Position numbers and translations under genes: made by a program
Shown here: one piece after another, positions 35,376 through 43,149 of the stretch
Layout: each line of letters starts with the position of its first letter
Numbering within the stretch: the first letter of the stretch is position 1
Notes under the pieces: model-generated
Told to the model about the DNA's origin: nothing
What the model saw: the letters and a program-made list of their open reading frames with translations, nothing else
The model's database searches: none
From: CAZVGZ01 sp964627605
Lineage (GTDB): Bacteria; Latescibacterota; MWCZ01; CAZVGZ01
NCBI GenBank assembly: GCA_964627605.1
Contig: CAZVGZ010000017.1
Coordinates: 1 to 64,000 of the forward strand
Direction: 5' to 3'
DNA length: 64,000 bases

Positions 35376-37343
35376 ATGTCGCAGCTCGACAGCGCCAGTG
35401 AAAGCACACAGACCTCGAACGTTCGTGCTCGTGGCTTCGTGGTTGGTCTGGCAGGAGTCATTGCGCTGAACCTCCTGGCACCCTACGCCCACTATGTGCT
35501 GCGAGGGATTCTACTTGCGTCGAACTATTTCCCCGCTGGCGTCGCTATACTCTACGCCATTTTGGTCTGCATCCTCAACCCGATCGTCAAGCGAATCAAC
35601 ACAGGATGGCTTCTTACCCGCGCTGAACTTCTCTTGGTGTTTCTTATGCTGTTCGTGTCCGCAGCGATCCCCAGCTACGGGCTGACAGGCTATCTCACCG
35701 GTGTAATTGCTGCGCCATACTACTATGCCTCCCCAGAAAACGATTGGGCGACACTTTTTCATCCGTACGTACGTCAGTGGATAGCTCCTCAGGACCCGCA
35801 GGCCATCCGTTGGTTCTACGACGGCCTTCCACCTGGACAGGAGATCCCCTGGAGCGTTTGGATAGTGCCGCTCACATGGTGGCTCTCGTTTGTAGCGGCG
35901 CTTCTTTTTGTTTGCACTGCACTGATTGCGATCATGCAGCGGCAGTGGCAGGCCCACGAAAGGATCGCGTTTCCGCTGGCCCAGGTGCCGCTATTGATGA
36001 CACAGGGAACCGACGACCCAAACCGCAAACTACCACAGTTCATGTACTCCAAGCTGTTTTGGTACGGATTTGGGGCGACCTTTGGGCTGCTGCTCTGGAA
36101 TGTGCCAGGCTACTGGGTACCGGGCTGGCCGTCGATCGGTCGTTCCATGTCCAATATCAAACTGGCGCGCTTTATTCCCCCCATCACCTCACACATCACC
36201 CCATATCTCATCGGTGTGGTCTACTTTCTTCCCAAAAACGTGTCTTTGGGGCTTTGGAGTTTTGTGTTTTTCGCGCTTGCTCAGATCGCCGTCTTCAATC
36301 GGATCGGGTTTGACCTTGGCGAGTCCGACCCCTACGGTTCACCGTTCGGCGACGCAGTAGGATGGCAGGGTGCCGGCGCAATGTTCGTTTTGGTGATCGG
36401 CGGGCTCTGGTCGGCGCGTTTTCATCTCAAACAGGTGTGGCGAAAGGCGTGGCACGGCGATAAGGATATAGACGATTCGGAAGCTGTGATGCCCTATCGC
36501 ATTGCGGTCGTCGGCGGCCTATTGGCGGCTGCGTTTATGATCGCGTGGCTGACCGCCTCTGGGTTGCCCATCTGGGTATCAGCACTGCTGGTATTGGCGG
36601 CTATCATTCTCTATCTGGGGGTGACGCGCGTCGTGATCGAAGGCGGCCTGATATTCTTGAGAAGCCCTATCATACCTCAGCACGCGGTCCTCTACGGCGT
36701 TGGATCAGCGAGTTTGTCGCCTTTGGCACTTACGGCGATGGGATTCACGTACGCGTGGTTCTGCGACATTATCGCCACATACATGCCGTTCGCCGCCCAT
36801 GCAGCCAAGCTTGGTCCTGAAGCCAAAATCAGAGGTCGTACGATCGGTCTGGCGATTCTTCTGGCGCTAGTGGTGGCGTTGGCGACCGCTCTGGTTTTCA
36901 CGCTATACCTGGGCTACACCTACGGCGCATTCAACTTCAGGGAGTGGGTATATCAAGGCGGCAGCTCGCTGCCGTGGCAGATGGTCGTACGTCACATGAA
37001 ATCTCCCACCAGTTTCAGTCCAGGTCGGTTGGCGTTTTTGGGGATTGGGATGTCAGGGATGTGGGCGCTATTCGCGGCTCAACGGCGTTTCGCGTGGTGG
37101 CCGCTTCATCCGGTGGGATTGGCCGTTTCAGGCGTGCTTCAGGTCCACTGGTCAGCACTTTCGATTTTTCTAGGATGGCTCGCCCAGACCGCTGTGGTGG
37201 CAGTGGGTGGGATGCAGCTCTACCAGCGCGCCAAACCTTTTTTCCTTGGGCTGATACTGGGCCATTTCGCAATGACCGGTCTATCGTTGGCGATAGATTG
37301 GCTCTGGTTTTTCGGCGACAGACCCCATTCACTATATTGGTAA
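35376..37343 (+). CDS. Large polytopic membrane protein (DUF6785/DUF6784, OPT-like)
   Basis: A 655-residue protein with about 13-15 hydrophobic helices spread over the whole length and no soluble domain. The order and segments (LVFLMLFVSAAIPSYGLTGY, ERIAFPLAQVPLLM, RSPIIPQHAVLYGVG, and late WPLHPVGLAVSG) match the DUF6785 plus DUF6784 proteins that I know from planctomycetes, Poribacteria and relatives, which look distantly like oligopeptide transporters. ERIAFPLAQVP is a typical conserved loop. The start is at 35376, directly before MSQLDSASES; the frame opens far upstream without homology. Function unknown; transport of a small organic compound is the best guess. The next gene in the same direction is a transglutaminase-like protein. 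Confidence 0.75.
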   Translation: MSQLDSASESTQTSNVRARGFVVGLAGVIALNLLAPYAHYVLRGILLASNYFPAGVAILYAILVCILNPIVKRINTGWLLTRAELLLVFLMLFVSAAIPSYGLTGYLTGVIAAPYYYASPENDWATLFHPYVRQWIAPQDPQAIRWFYDGLPPGQEIPWSVWIVPLTWWLSFVAALLFVCTALIAIMQRQWQAHERIAFPLAQVPLLMTQGTDDPNRKLPQFMYSKLFWYGFGATFGLLLWNVPGYWVPGWPSIGRSMSNIKLARFIPPITSHITPYLIGVVYFLPKNVSLGLWSFVFFALAQIAVFNRIGFDLGESDPYGSPFGDAVGWQGAGAMFVLVIGGLWSARFHLKQVWRKAWHGDKDIDDSEAVMPYRIAVVGGLLAAAFMIAWLTASGLPIWVSALLVLAAIILYLGVTRVVIEGGLIFLRSPIIPQHAVLYGVGSASLSPLALTAMGFTYAWFCDIIATYMPFAAHAAKLGPEAKIRGRTIGLAILLALVVALATALVFTLYLGYTYGAFNFREWVYQGGSSLPWQMVVRHMKSPTSFSPGRLAFLGIGMSGMWALFAAQRRFAWWPLHPVGLAVSGVLQVHWSALSIFLGWLAQTAVVAVGGMQLYQRAKPFFLGLILGHFAMTGLSLAIDWLWFFGDRPHSLYW

Positions 37344-37407
37344 CTATCATCGAACAGCGCTCTGTGCCACATGGCGGCCAGGCGCAAAAGTGTAAAGGTT
37401 TCTTGGT

Positions 37408-38646
37408 ATGTCTTCTCTGGTCGCGACAGAAAAAGGCCATCTAGTCCCCTCGCAGTGTGAAGAGCTAAGCCGCTGGCGCAAGGCAAAAAAGAGACTACCT
37501 CTTCCTGATGCGCTCACTTCAGGCGCAACGGTCTACATCTACGCTCGCAAACACCCTGACACAGACGCTCCACTCGTCATCGACATCGGCGGCGATCAGT
37601 TCACCATTTCCGTGGAAGCAGATGTTCCAGCATGGCGCTGGTACAAGATCTACATTTCGCAGCCTCAACTTGCCAAGAGCGGCGGCCAGATTGTGCTTTG
37701 GGCCGATGCACCTGGCATGACCGCCTGGACGTTGGGCATGGAGGGTGGATACGCCGATCCCAGCAGCTATCTCAGCGTTGACGGTGGCGAGACCTGGGCC
37801 AACGAGCGGATGGGGCTGTTTCACAACCAGCGCGGTGAGTACCTGATCCGTCTGCGCATTCACGACGACACGCCGCCGCCGCTGCTGCCCGACTTTGTCA
37901 CAGAGAAGTTCGACGCCACGCAGCTCGAAGAGCTACTGAACTGGATTCCCGATGAGACAAAAGAGGTCGAAGACCCCTGGTTAAGAGCGCGAAGCGCATC
38001 GTCCTGGATCAGCCAGCTCTGGCCATACAACTGCAACGGTCCACACTACGCGCCGTGGGACCCGTTTTCGATCCAGGTCTGGGGCCAGGAAGAACACAGT
38101 TACCACGGTCAGAACGCAAGCGCTATGTGCGTCCACTACGCCGTGACGATGGCGATGGTATGCCAGGCGATTGAGGTTCCGGTCAGATGCGTCGCTACCA
38201 CAGGTCGGTTGCATGGCGGCGACGGGCATTATTTAACTGAAATCTTCTCTTCAGAGTGGGATAAATGGTGTCTGCTGGACGCCAATCTGGATGCCGCGTA
38301 TATGGAAGATGGGGTGCCGCTGTCAGTAGGTGAGATGTGGCAATCGAAGGATCGATTGTGGGACCTCCTTGATGCCGGGCCTGGGTTTGCAGTCCAGATG
38401 GACGGTATCGAGCCGTGGATCAAAAATATCGGCATGACAGGTCAGTGCTACCGTCTGTGGGCCGTGTGGCCCCGTACGGATTTTCTCTCTCGCATCGATC
38501 TTACACCAGCGATGCATGGCGATGGTGCCTACAGAGAGACTGAATGGGTCTGGTGTGCCCATGACGTTCCCGACCAAGAGCTTGATATGTTCCGCTACCA
38601 CGCAACACCCAAGCAGCTTAATCAATACGGTATACCAATCCGATAG
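37408..38646 (+). CDS. Transglutaminase-like protein
   Basis: A 412-residue soluble protein with an N-terminal beta-rich region (VYIYARKHPDTDAPLVIDIG, SYLSVDGGETWANERMG) and a transglutaminase/protease core at ~220-310. The catalytic Cys is in NASAMCVHYAVTMAMV, the His in GGDGHYLTEIF and the Asp in WCLLDANLDAAY, giving the triad order Cys-His-Asp of the family. The C-terminal ~90 residues are unassigned. No signal peptide is visible. Such domains may act as proteases or amidases rather than crosslinkers. It lies 65 bases after the membrane protein gene and may share its transcript. Confidence 0.7.
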   Translation: MSSLVATEKGHLVPSQCEELSRWRKAKKRLPLPDALTSGATVYIYARKHPDTDAPLVIDIGGDQFTISVEADVPAWRWYKIYISQPQLAKSGGQIVLWADAPGMTAWTLGMEGGYADPSSYLSVDGGETWANERMGLFHNQRGEYLIRLRIHDDTPPPLLPDFVTEKFDATQLEELLNWIPDETKEVEDPWLRARSASSWISQLWPYNCNGPHYAPWDPFSIQVWGQEEHSYHGQNASAMCVHYAVTMAMVCQAIEVPVRCVATTGRLHGGDGHYLTEIFSSEWDKWCLLDANLDAAYMEDGVPLSVGEMWQSKDRLWDLLDAGPGFAVQMDGIEPWIKNIGMTGQCYRLWAVWPRTDFLSRIDLTPAMHGDGAYRETEWVWCAHDVPDQELDMFRYHATPKQLNQYGIPIR

Positions 38647-38720
38647 CCGGGCAACTCCCAAGCGCAAGTGGAGCAGACTATTACGCCGATAGTTTGACAC
38701 CGCCGATCAAAATAGGACCT

Positions 38721-38747
38721 CTGCTGTCCAACCCAGTCCAACAGCAG
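38721..38747. repeat. Inverted repeat in the leader of the aldolase-shell gene pair
   Basis: CTGCTGT (38721-38727) and ACAGCAG (38741-38747) form a perfect 7-base stem with a 13-base loop. It lies in the 213-base gap before the aldolase gene. There is no T tail, so an operator or leader hairpin is more likely than a terminator. Confidence 0.35.
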
Positions 38748-38859
38748 CATGCTCTCTTGAACTTGCACTCAGCCTTGCCATTCACACCTGTTTCTATCTA
38801 CTCTCAACGTGTTCTATCTGACACGACAAAGGTCTGACAGCACTTAAAAGGGCGAATCG

Positions 38860-39891
38860 ATGGCCACAGGCAGTCTACAGGGCATTTTTACCCCCAACAT
38901 GGTCCCCTTGGATCGCAACGGCAACATCAATGAAGTCGAACTGCGACGAATAGTCGATTTTCTGGTGGACAGAGGCGTCCACGGCCTCTACCCAAACGGA
39001 AGCACAGGCGAGTTTACACGGTTCTCCATGGAGGAACGTCATCGGGTCGTGGAGATCGTCGCAGACCAGGTCGCCGGGCGCGTGAAAATTCTAGCAGGGG
39101 CGGCAGAAGGCAGTATCCGCGATACTCTGATTTCGTGCGAGGCCTACGCCAAATATGGCTGCGATGCTGCGGCGCTTTGTGGGCCCTACTACTTCAACCT
39201 CTCTCCCGAAAACGTAAGGGAACACTACGCCGAGATCGCCCGCAACACTCCCATCGACATAGTGCTTTACAACATTCCGCAGTTCTCGAACGAGATTTCG
39301 ATACCCACGGTGATGCAGCTTCTCGATTTTGAGAGGATTGTGGGAATAAAAGACTCCAGTCGCGATTTCCCCCGTTTCCTCAACATGCTAGCTCAGATAA
39401 AGCCGGTCCGCCCGGAGTTCAGCTGCCTCATCGGCACTGAAGAGATCCTAATGCCCTCCCTCATAATGGGCGGAGACGGCGGCACCATCGCCACCAGCGG
39501 CATCGTGCCTGAAGTGGTGGTCAAGCTATATCATTTGACGGTCTCAGGGCAGCTTGACGAGGCGCGGCAGATTCAGTTCAAACTTTTGGAGCTGATAAAC
39601 GCCATGCTCTTCGGCGTGGATTTCCCCGAGGGTTTCAGAGCAGCGTTGACCCTTCGAGGGTTCAACATGGGAGAGTCGCGTCAAAAACTCTCCATGGAAC
39701 AGCAGTGCGACGTCGAAGGCGTCCGCGAGACTCTGCATTGCATCCTCAACGAGCACGGTTTCATAGGCGATCTGGTGCCCTGGGCAGGTTGCGACGTTCC
39801 TCCATCAAGAGCGGTCTCCTCAATGAGCGACGATCAGCTTCAGACAGTGGTACAAGAGGTCGTTCGCCAGTTGCAGCAGGGCAGCTCCTGA
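38860..39891 (+). CDS. DHDPS/N-acetylneuraminate-lyase-family aldolase with C-terminal encapsulation-like helix
   Basis: Class I pyruvate aldolase-type TIM barrel. The Schiff-base lysine is in IVGIKDSSRDF, the proton-relay tyrosine in IVLYNIPQFSN and the carboxylate loop in NGSTGEFTRFS. True dihydrodipicolinate synthases have an Arg after the Tyr segment (YNVPGR); here it is YNIPQFS, so lysine synthesis is unlikely and another 2-oxo acid or sugar acid is expected. The barrel ends near residue 300; then comes a Pro/Ser linker (GCDVPPSRAVSS) and an amphipathic helix (~324-340). The TGA stop overlaps the ATG of the shell gene by one base. Ribosome-binding site AAAAGGG. The tail and coupling mark it as probable microcompartment cargo; the reaction itself is unknown. 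Confidence 0.82.
   Translation: MATGSLQGIFTPNMVPLDRNGNINEVELRRIVDFLVDRGVHGLYPNGSTGEFTRFSMEERHRVVEIVADQVAGRVKILAGAAEGSIRDTLISCEAYAKYGCDAAALCGPYYFNLSPENVREHYAEIARNTPIDIVLYNIPQFSNEISIPTVMQLLDFERIVGIKDSSRDFPRFLNMLAQIKPVRPEFSCLIGTEEILMPSLIMGGDGGTIATSGIVPEVVVKLYHLTVSGQLDEARQIQFKLLELINAMLFGVDFPEGFRAALTLRGFNMGESRQKLSMEQQCDVEGVRETLHCILNEHGFIGDLVPWAGCDVPPSRAVSSMSDDQLQTVVQEVVRQLQQGSS
39820..39888 (+). other. Putative microcompartment encapsulation peptide (C-terminal residues 321-343 of the aldolase)
   Basis: The tail DDQLQTVVQEVVRQLQQ has hydrophobic residues at Leu327, Val330, Val331, Val334, Val335 and Leu338, spaced i, i+3, i+4, i+7, i+8, i+11, which puts them on one face of a helix. A flexible Pro/Ser linker precedes it. 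This is the build of known cargo-targeting peptides such as those on PduP and PduD. Ordinary DHDPS-family enzymes end without it. Confidence 0.65.
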
Positions 39892-40562
39892 TGGCGCTTG
39901 CCGTTGGTTTTCTAACGATCAGCGCACTATCAGATGGGGCGATTGTCACCGACACCGCCATCAAAACCGCCGCCGTCGATCTCGTGGACATGGAAACCGA
40001 CACGCTCGGCGGCGTTGTTAGCAAACTTGTCGGCGACACCGGGGCCGTCGATGCTGCGGTGGATGCTGGAAAAGAGGTAGGCGCACGCCTCGGCATCGAA
40101 GTTGGCGGCTATGTCAACGCAGCCTACGACGACGAAGCCGCCGAACAGTGGATCACGACCCCCCTGGTCTGGCACGGCATGTTAGGCTCCCGCGTCAGCT
40201 ATATCCCACAAGACGAAGCCGCCGCCTCGCCGATGGCGCTCGGTTTTTTGGAAACACGCGGCGCAGTTGGAGCCATCGCGTCGGTGGATGAGATGTGCAA
40301 GACCGCTTCAGTAGCGTTTGTCGGCTACGAGCGAACCGGGGCGATTCGCGTGGTTTCTGTAATCAGGGGTGATGTTGCTTCTGTCAGCGAATCGGTTGCG
40401 GCAGGCGCCGCTATCGCTTCAAAAGTCGGAGACCTCGTCACCACACACGTCATTCCCCGTCCCCATCAGCTCATCGCCAGCCTCTGGCCCGCATCGCAAG
40501 AATCTGAGCCGGAATTACCAGCGGAACAGAACCAAAGCTCCGCTCCTGACTCAGAAGTCTAG
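39891..40562 (+). CDS. Tandem-domain bacterial microcompartment shell protein (BMC-T)
   Basis: A 223-residue shell protein. The second half is a textbook BMC domain: ALGFLETRGAVGAIASVDEM, then VAFVGYERTG, VSVIRGDVASV and HVIPRPHQ. The first half (ALSDGAIVTDTAIKTAAVDL, then VDMETD, GDTGAVDAAVDAGKEVG) is a divergent copy of the same fold, so the protein should trimerise into a pseudohexameric tile. A Glu/Pro/Ser-rich tail (~200-223) follows. It starts within the stop codon of the aldolase gene (TGATG), which means coupled synthesis. No hexameric (BMC-H) or vertex (BMC-P) gene is in the window, so the other shell parts must be encoded elsewhere. Export or membrane segments are absent. Confidence 0.9.
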   Translation: MALAVGFLTISALSDGAIVTDTAIKTAAVDLVDMETDTLGGVVSKLVGDTGAVDAAVDAGKEVGARLGIEVGGYVNAAYDDEAAEQWITTPLVWHGMLGSRVSYIPQDEAAASPMALGFLETRGAVGAIASVDEMCKTASVAFVGYERTGAIRVVSVIRGDVASVSESVAAGAAIASKVGDLVTTHVIPRPHQLIASLWPASQESEPELPAEQNQSSAPDSEV

Positions 40563-40696
40563 TTGCAACGAGCAGTCATTGGACAGGCATCAGTGCCTTC
40601 CAACACGCAGCTATCGGCACTAGAAGTCGCATAGACAATACCTGCTCCCGCAAACGCCGCTGCGGCCACAATCGCAAAAACCCATCTACTTATCAT
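40559..40696 (-). CDS. Small exported cysteine-containing peptide (45 aa)
   Basis: MISRWVFAIVAAAAFAGAG is a clear signal peptide or single membrane helix, followed by a short tail with three cysteines (SADSCVLEGTDACPM, TARCN). GGGTGGG stands 5 bases before the ATG at 40696. It is convergent with the shell gene, their stop codons overlapping. A related, degraded tail lies ~150 bases upstream. Function unknown; small cysteine peptides of this kind may be exported or membrane-anchored. Confidence 0.45.
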   Translation of the reverse strand: MISRWVFAIVAAAAFAGAGIVYATSSADSCVLEGTDACPMTARCN

Positions 40697-40786
40697 AAAT
40701 CCCACCCTACATGTGAAAAATCTCTTCCGACAGCCAATTACCACTGCCTGGTGTTCTCCAGGCCAACCCTACCTGGCGCGGTGTAC

Positions 40787-40832
40787 AAGAAAAAAAGACT
40801 TGGAGGCGCGACTTTACGATCATACCTCCAAG
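40787..40832 (-). terminator. Rho-independent terminator
   Basis: Read leftward, CTTGGAGG pairs perfectly with CCTCCAAG (8-base stem, 18-base loop) and is followed by TCTTTTTTTC. It sits 8 bases after the stop of an 18-codon peptide and probably ends transcripts coming from the metalloprotease operon. Confidence 0.8.
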
Positions 40833-40839
40833 AAACGCC

Positions 40840-40896
40840 CTATTTGCTGCAGGTGCCGACGACGGCTTCACACGTCTCGGCGGCGTCGGTGCTCAT
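40840..40896 (-). pseudogene. Degraded second copy of the small cysteine peptide
   Basis: Leftward from 40896 an 18-residue frame reads MSTDAAETCEAVVGTCSK, similar to the tail SADSCVLEGTDAC of the neighbouring peptide. Just upstream, in another frame, VFGAGAI recalls its membrane helix (FAGAGIV). The two parts are separated by a frame change, so it looks like a tandem duplicate that lost its reading frame. An AGGAAG site 9 bases before the ATG leaves open a real mini-peptide. Confidence 0.3.
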
Positions 40897-40972
40897 CGCT
40901 ATCGTCGCTTCCTAATTGCTCCTGCACCGAATACCCCCCTAGAGAATCTGACCCGCTAAATCAATCTGCCAG

Positions 40973-42616
40973 TTACCTCGCCAACGACACCCGACCGATC
41001 ATCTGCCGGTCGGAATCGGCGAGAACATAAAGATAACCGCCGCTGGCCATTGAGCGACCAGCCTCGTCGTTGCCATCCCACACCACCATCATAGTACCAG
41101 CGTCCACGGCAAGCCTCCTGACCAGTTGCCCCAATGCGGAGTATATCGCAATCTGGTATCGCCCCGCCTCAGACACGGTAACAGGAATATGAGTGCGACC
41201 ATTGAACGGGTTTGGCTGCGCTGTTCCCAACACAGTTCGTCTGGCTTGTCTCTGCTCTGAAACGCCTACAACCTCATCGCTTACTAACACGCTGTAGTTG
41301 AAAAACTGCTCTTGCCCCGACGGCGCAAGGCCGTTGCCGCCGATCAGTACTACCGCATCGGCGGTGCGCCAGTTCTCTACCATCGTTTTCTGCCAGAACT
41401 GCCATGTCTCTACCACCCCACCTCTTTGCACCGCTATTCGCCATCTCCAGTCGAGCCCCAACGCCTGCGACACAGTGATATGCAGATGCCCGTCCACCTC
41501 CTCCGGCGGAAACTCAATCAGCGCGCCACCCCAACCGTAGGCGCTGGCGGTTCCTGTCACTTCGGCGCCTCCAGCCAGTTTTCCAGGTGGCAGCTCGACT
41601 GGCGGTGCGGCCGTGATGTCAGCAGCATCGCTGAAAAGCGCTCCAAGAGCTGCCCTGAATCCCAAAAAATATGCCCATGCCCACAGCTGAGCGATCAGTT
41701 CACCCATCGAGCGGCCAGTTGTTGCGGTCAACGCACCCATTGTCACCTGGTCGGAGGCTGAACTGTGGGCCTCATGCGCCTCAAAAGACCTCAGTATCGC
41801 GTTTTCTCCGTCAGGTGCCCCCTCCGCCAGCAGGCGAGGGAAAATCTCGGCACCGTAGGCTCTGACATCTGAAACCCCAGCCCACTGCGACACGGGCACT
41901 CCAGGCTCTTCCAAAAACCGGGGATATCTGGAGTCCCACACATCGTCGTTATGGTACTGGACATAGTCGTTTATGTCGGGATAGACCTGATCTTCCATGA
42001 ATGTCGCCGTGGCTTCGCGCCACCATCCCCCATTCTGCACCGTGCTCAGATTGAAATATTGAAACTGAAAGGCGTGGAACAGCTCGTGGACGACCGTCAC
42101 CTGCATCCCAGAGAGTCCGTTTGAGTCGTAAGACTGCTCTTTGTAGTCGTTGTCGATCTCCAGATAGGCGTCGGGATAGGCGTAACCGTAGAATTCGCCC
42201 AGCAGGTCGATCACATAGACATCATACTCGTCACCACCGCCTGCGCCCCCGTCTTCATGCCGCCACAGATATCCTCTGGATAGAAGGTGGCTGTGTGCAG
42301 AATCCAAACTGACAAACACCTCGTCGATGTAGTCCGGCACGCTATTGAAATCCAGATCCGTAGTGTCGGTGAGGGCGTCTTTAGCGCGGCGGGTGTCCCC
42401 AGGCATGGCGTAGTGGACTTTCCAGACGCCGTTGGGCGAGACGGCGGAGTGCTGCAAGACCGGCCTGAATGCCGTTTTCGACAGATCGCCGATGGTAAGT
42501 GTCGGCGTTCCGCATCCCGGTGAAGCTGCACCGTCAGCATCCATGATCGTCAGCCCACTGGAGGTCTCAAAACTCAGCGAAGCACATATCAGGGCTATTG
42601 AATATATCCGAGTCAT
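40973..42616 (-). CDS. Secreted MXAN_6640-type zinc metalloprotease with FlgD/type IX-like C-terminal module (copy B)
   Basis: An exported 547-residue protein. A short signal peptide (MTRIYSIALICASLSFETSS) is followed by the zincin motif VTVVHELFHAFQFQYF near residue 167 and WWREATATFMED shortly after, where the third ligand or catalytic acid is expected. Acidic DLDFNSVPDYIDEVF resembles a calcium loop. The end is a sorting-type module: AQPNPFNGRTHIPV, VVWDGNDEAGRSMASGGYLY and the final R. It overlaps the CYTH gene by 4 bases (ATGA) and is the last gene of a three-gene operon with a paralogue at the front. The substrate is unknown. Confidence 0.82.
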   Translation of the reverse strand: MTRIYSIALICASLSFETSSGLTIMDADGAASPGCGTPTLTIGDLSKTAFRPVLQHSAVSPNGVWKVHYAMPGDTRRAKDALTDTTDLDFNSVPDYIDEVFVSLDSAHSHLLSRGYLWRHEDGGAGGGDEYDVYVIDLLGEFYGYAYPDAYLEIDNDYKEQSYDSNGLSGMQVTVVHELFHAFQFQYFNLSTVQNGGWWREATATFMEDQVYPDINDYVQYHNDDVWDSRYPRFLEEPGVPVSQWAGVSDVRAYGAEIFPRLLAEGAPDGENAILRSFEAHEAHSSASDQVTMGALTATTGRSMGELIAQLWAWAYFLGFRAALGALFSDAADITAAPPVELPPGKLAGGAEVTGTASAYGWGGALIEFPPEEVDGHLHITVSQALGLDWRWRIAVQRGGVVETWQFWQKTMVENWRTADAVVLIGGNGLAPSGQEQFFNYSVLVSDEVVGVSEQRQARRTVLGTAQPNPFNGRTHIPVTVSEAGRYQIAIYSALGQLVRRLAVDAGTMMVVWDGNDEAGRSMASGGYLYVLADSDRQMIGRVSLAR

Positions 42617-43137
42617 CTGTCTTCCATATCGGTTTTTGCCATCATATCGGCGTAAGAATCGGCGATCGATCTGCTTTGTGAGATTCCGAGTACCTTCTGT
42701 ATTTCACCGCACTCGATTACGGTGTCATCCACGCTCTGATCGTTAATAACGGTCTCCAACTCCAGGAATTTGCTCAGCCCTGCAACACTGTCCAGGTGTA
42801 TACGCGTGTTTCTCCAGAGAAACAGCTCCCGTGTCTTCTCCACGACGACCCAGACGCCCAGCGACCTCCCAACCGCGATTTTCATCTTCTCCGGCTCATC
42901 TGTAGCCACTAAAAGATAGTCAGATAGCCGTGAACCCGGTTCGTCAGGTCTCAAATACTGCATCAGTTGCGCACTATCTCCTTGGTTCTCCCTCAGTTTC
43001 AACCTGCCGTGCCTAACACAGAAATAGGTGTCGATCTGATGAAGTGTGCCAGCGTGTCTCGCGCCGTCGATATCTCTCAACTGCGCGGCGGTGGCGTCCA
43101 GATTGGGGCAGACAGCCTTTATCTCTACGTTGTTCAC
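42613..43137 (-). CDS. CYTH-domain protein (CyaB class IV adenylyl cyclase/thiamine-triphosphatase family)
   Basis: A 174-residue cytoplasmic triphosphate-tunnel enzyme. The start NNVEIKAVCPN carries the EIK part of the ExExK signature, followed by QIDTYFCVRHGRLKLREN, VVVEKTRELFLWRNTRIHLD and LGKFLELETVI-like FLELETVI, all charged strands lining the tunnel. The order resembles CyaB-type proteins. The first Glu of ExExK is replaced by Asn, so catalytic status is uncertain. GTG start. It sits between two secreted metalloprotease genes with a 12-base gap and a 4-base overlap, a striking but unexplained context. Confidence 0.8.
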   Translation of the reverse strand: MNNVEIKAVCPNLDATAAQLRDIDGARHAGTLHQIDTYFCVRHGRLKLRENQGDSAQLMQYLRPDEPGSRLSDYLLVATDEPEKMKIAVGRSLGVWVVVEKTRELFLWRNTRIHLDSVAGLSKFLELETVINDQSVDDTVIECGEIQKVLGISQSRSIADSYADMMAKTDMEDR

Positions 43138-43149
43138 CCGCTTTTAGCC

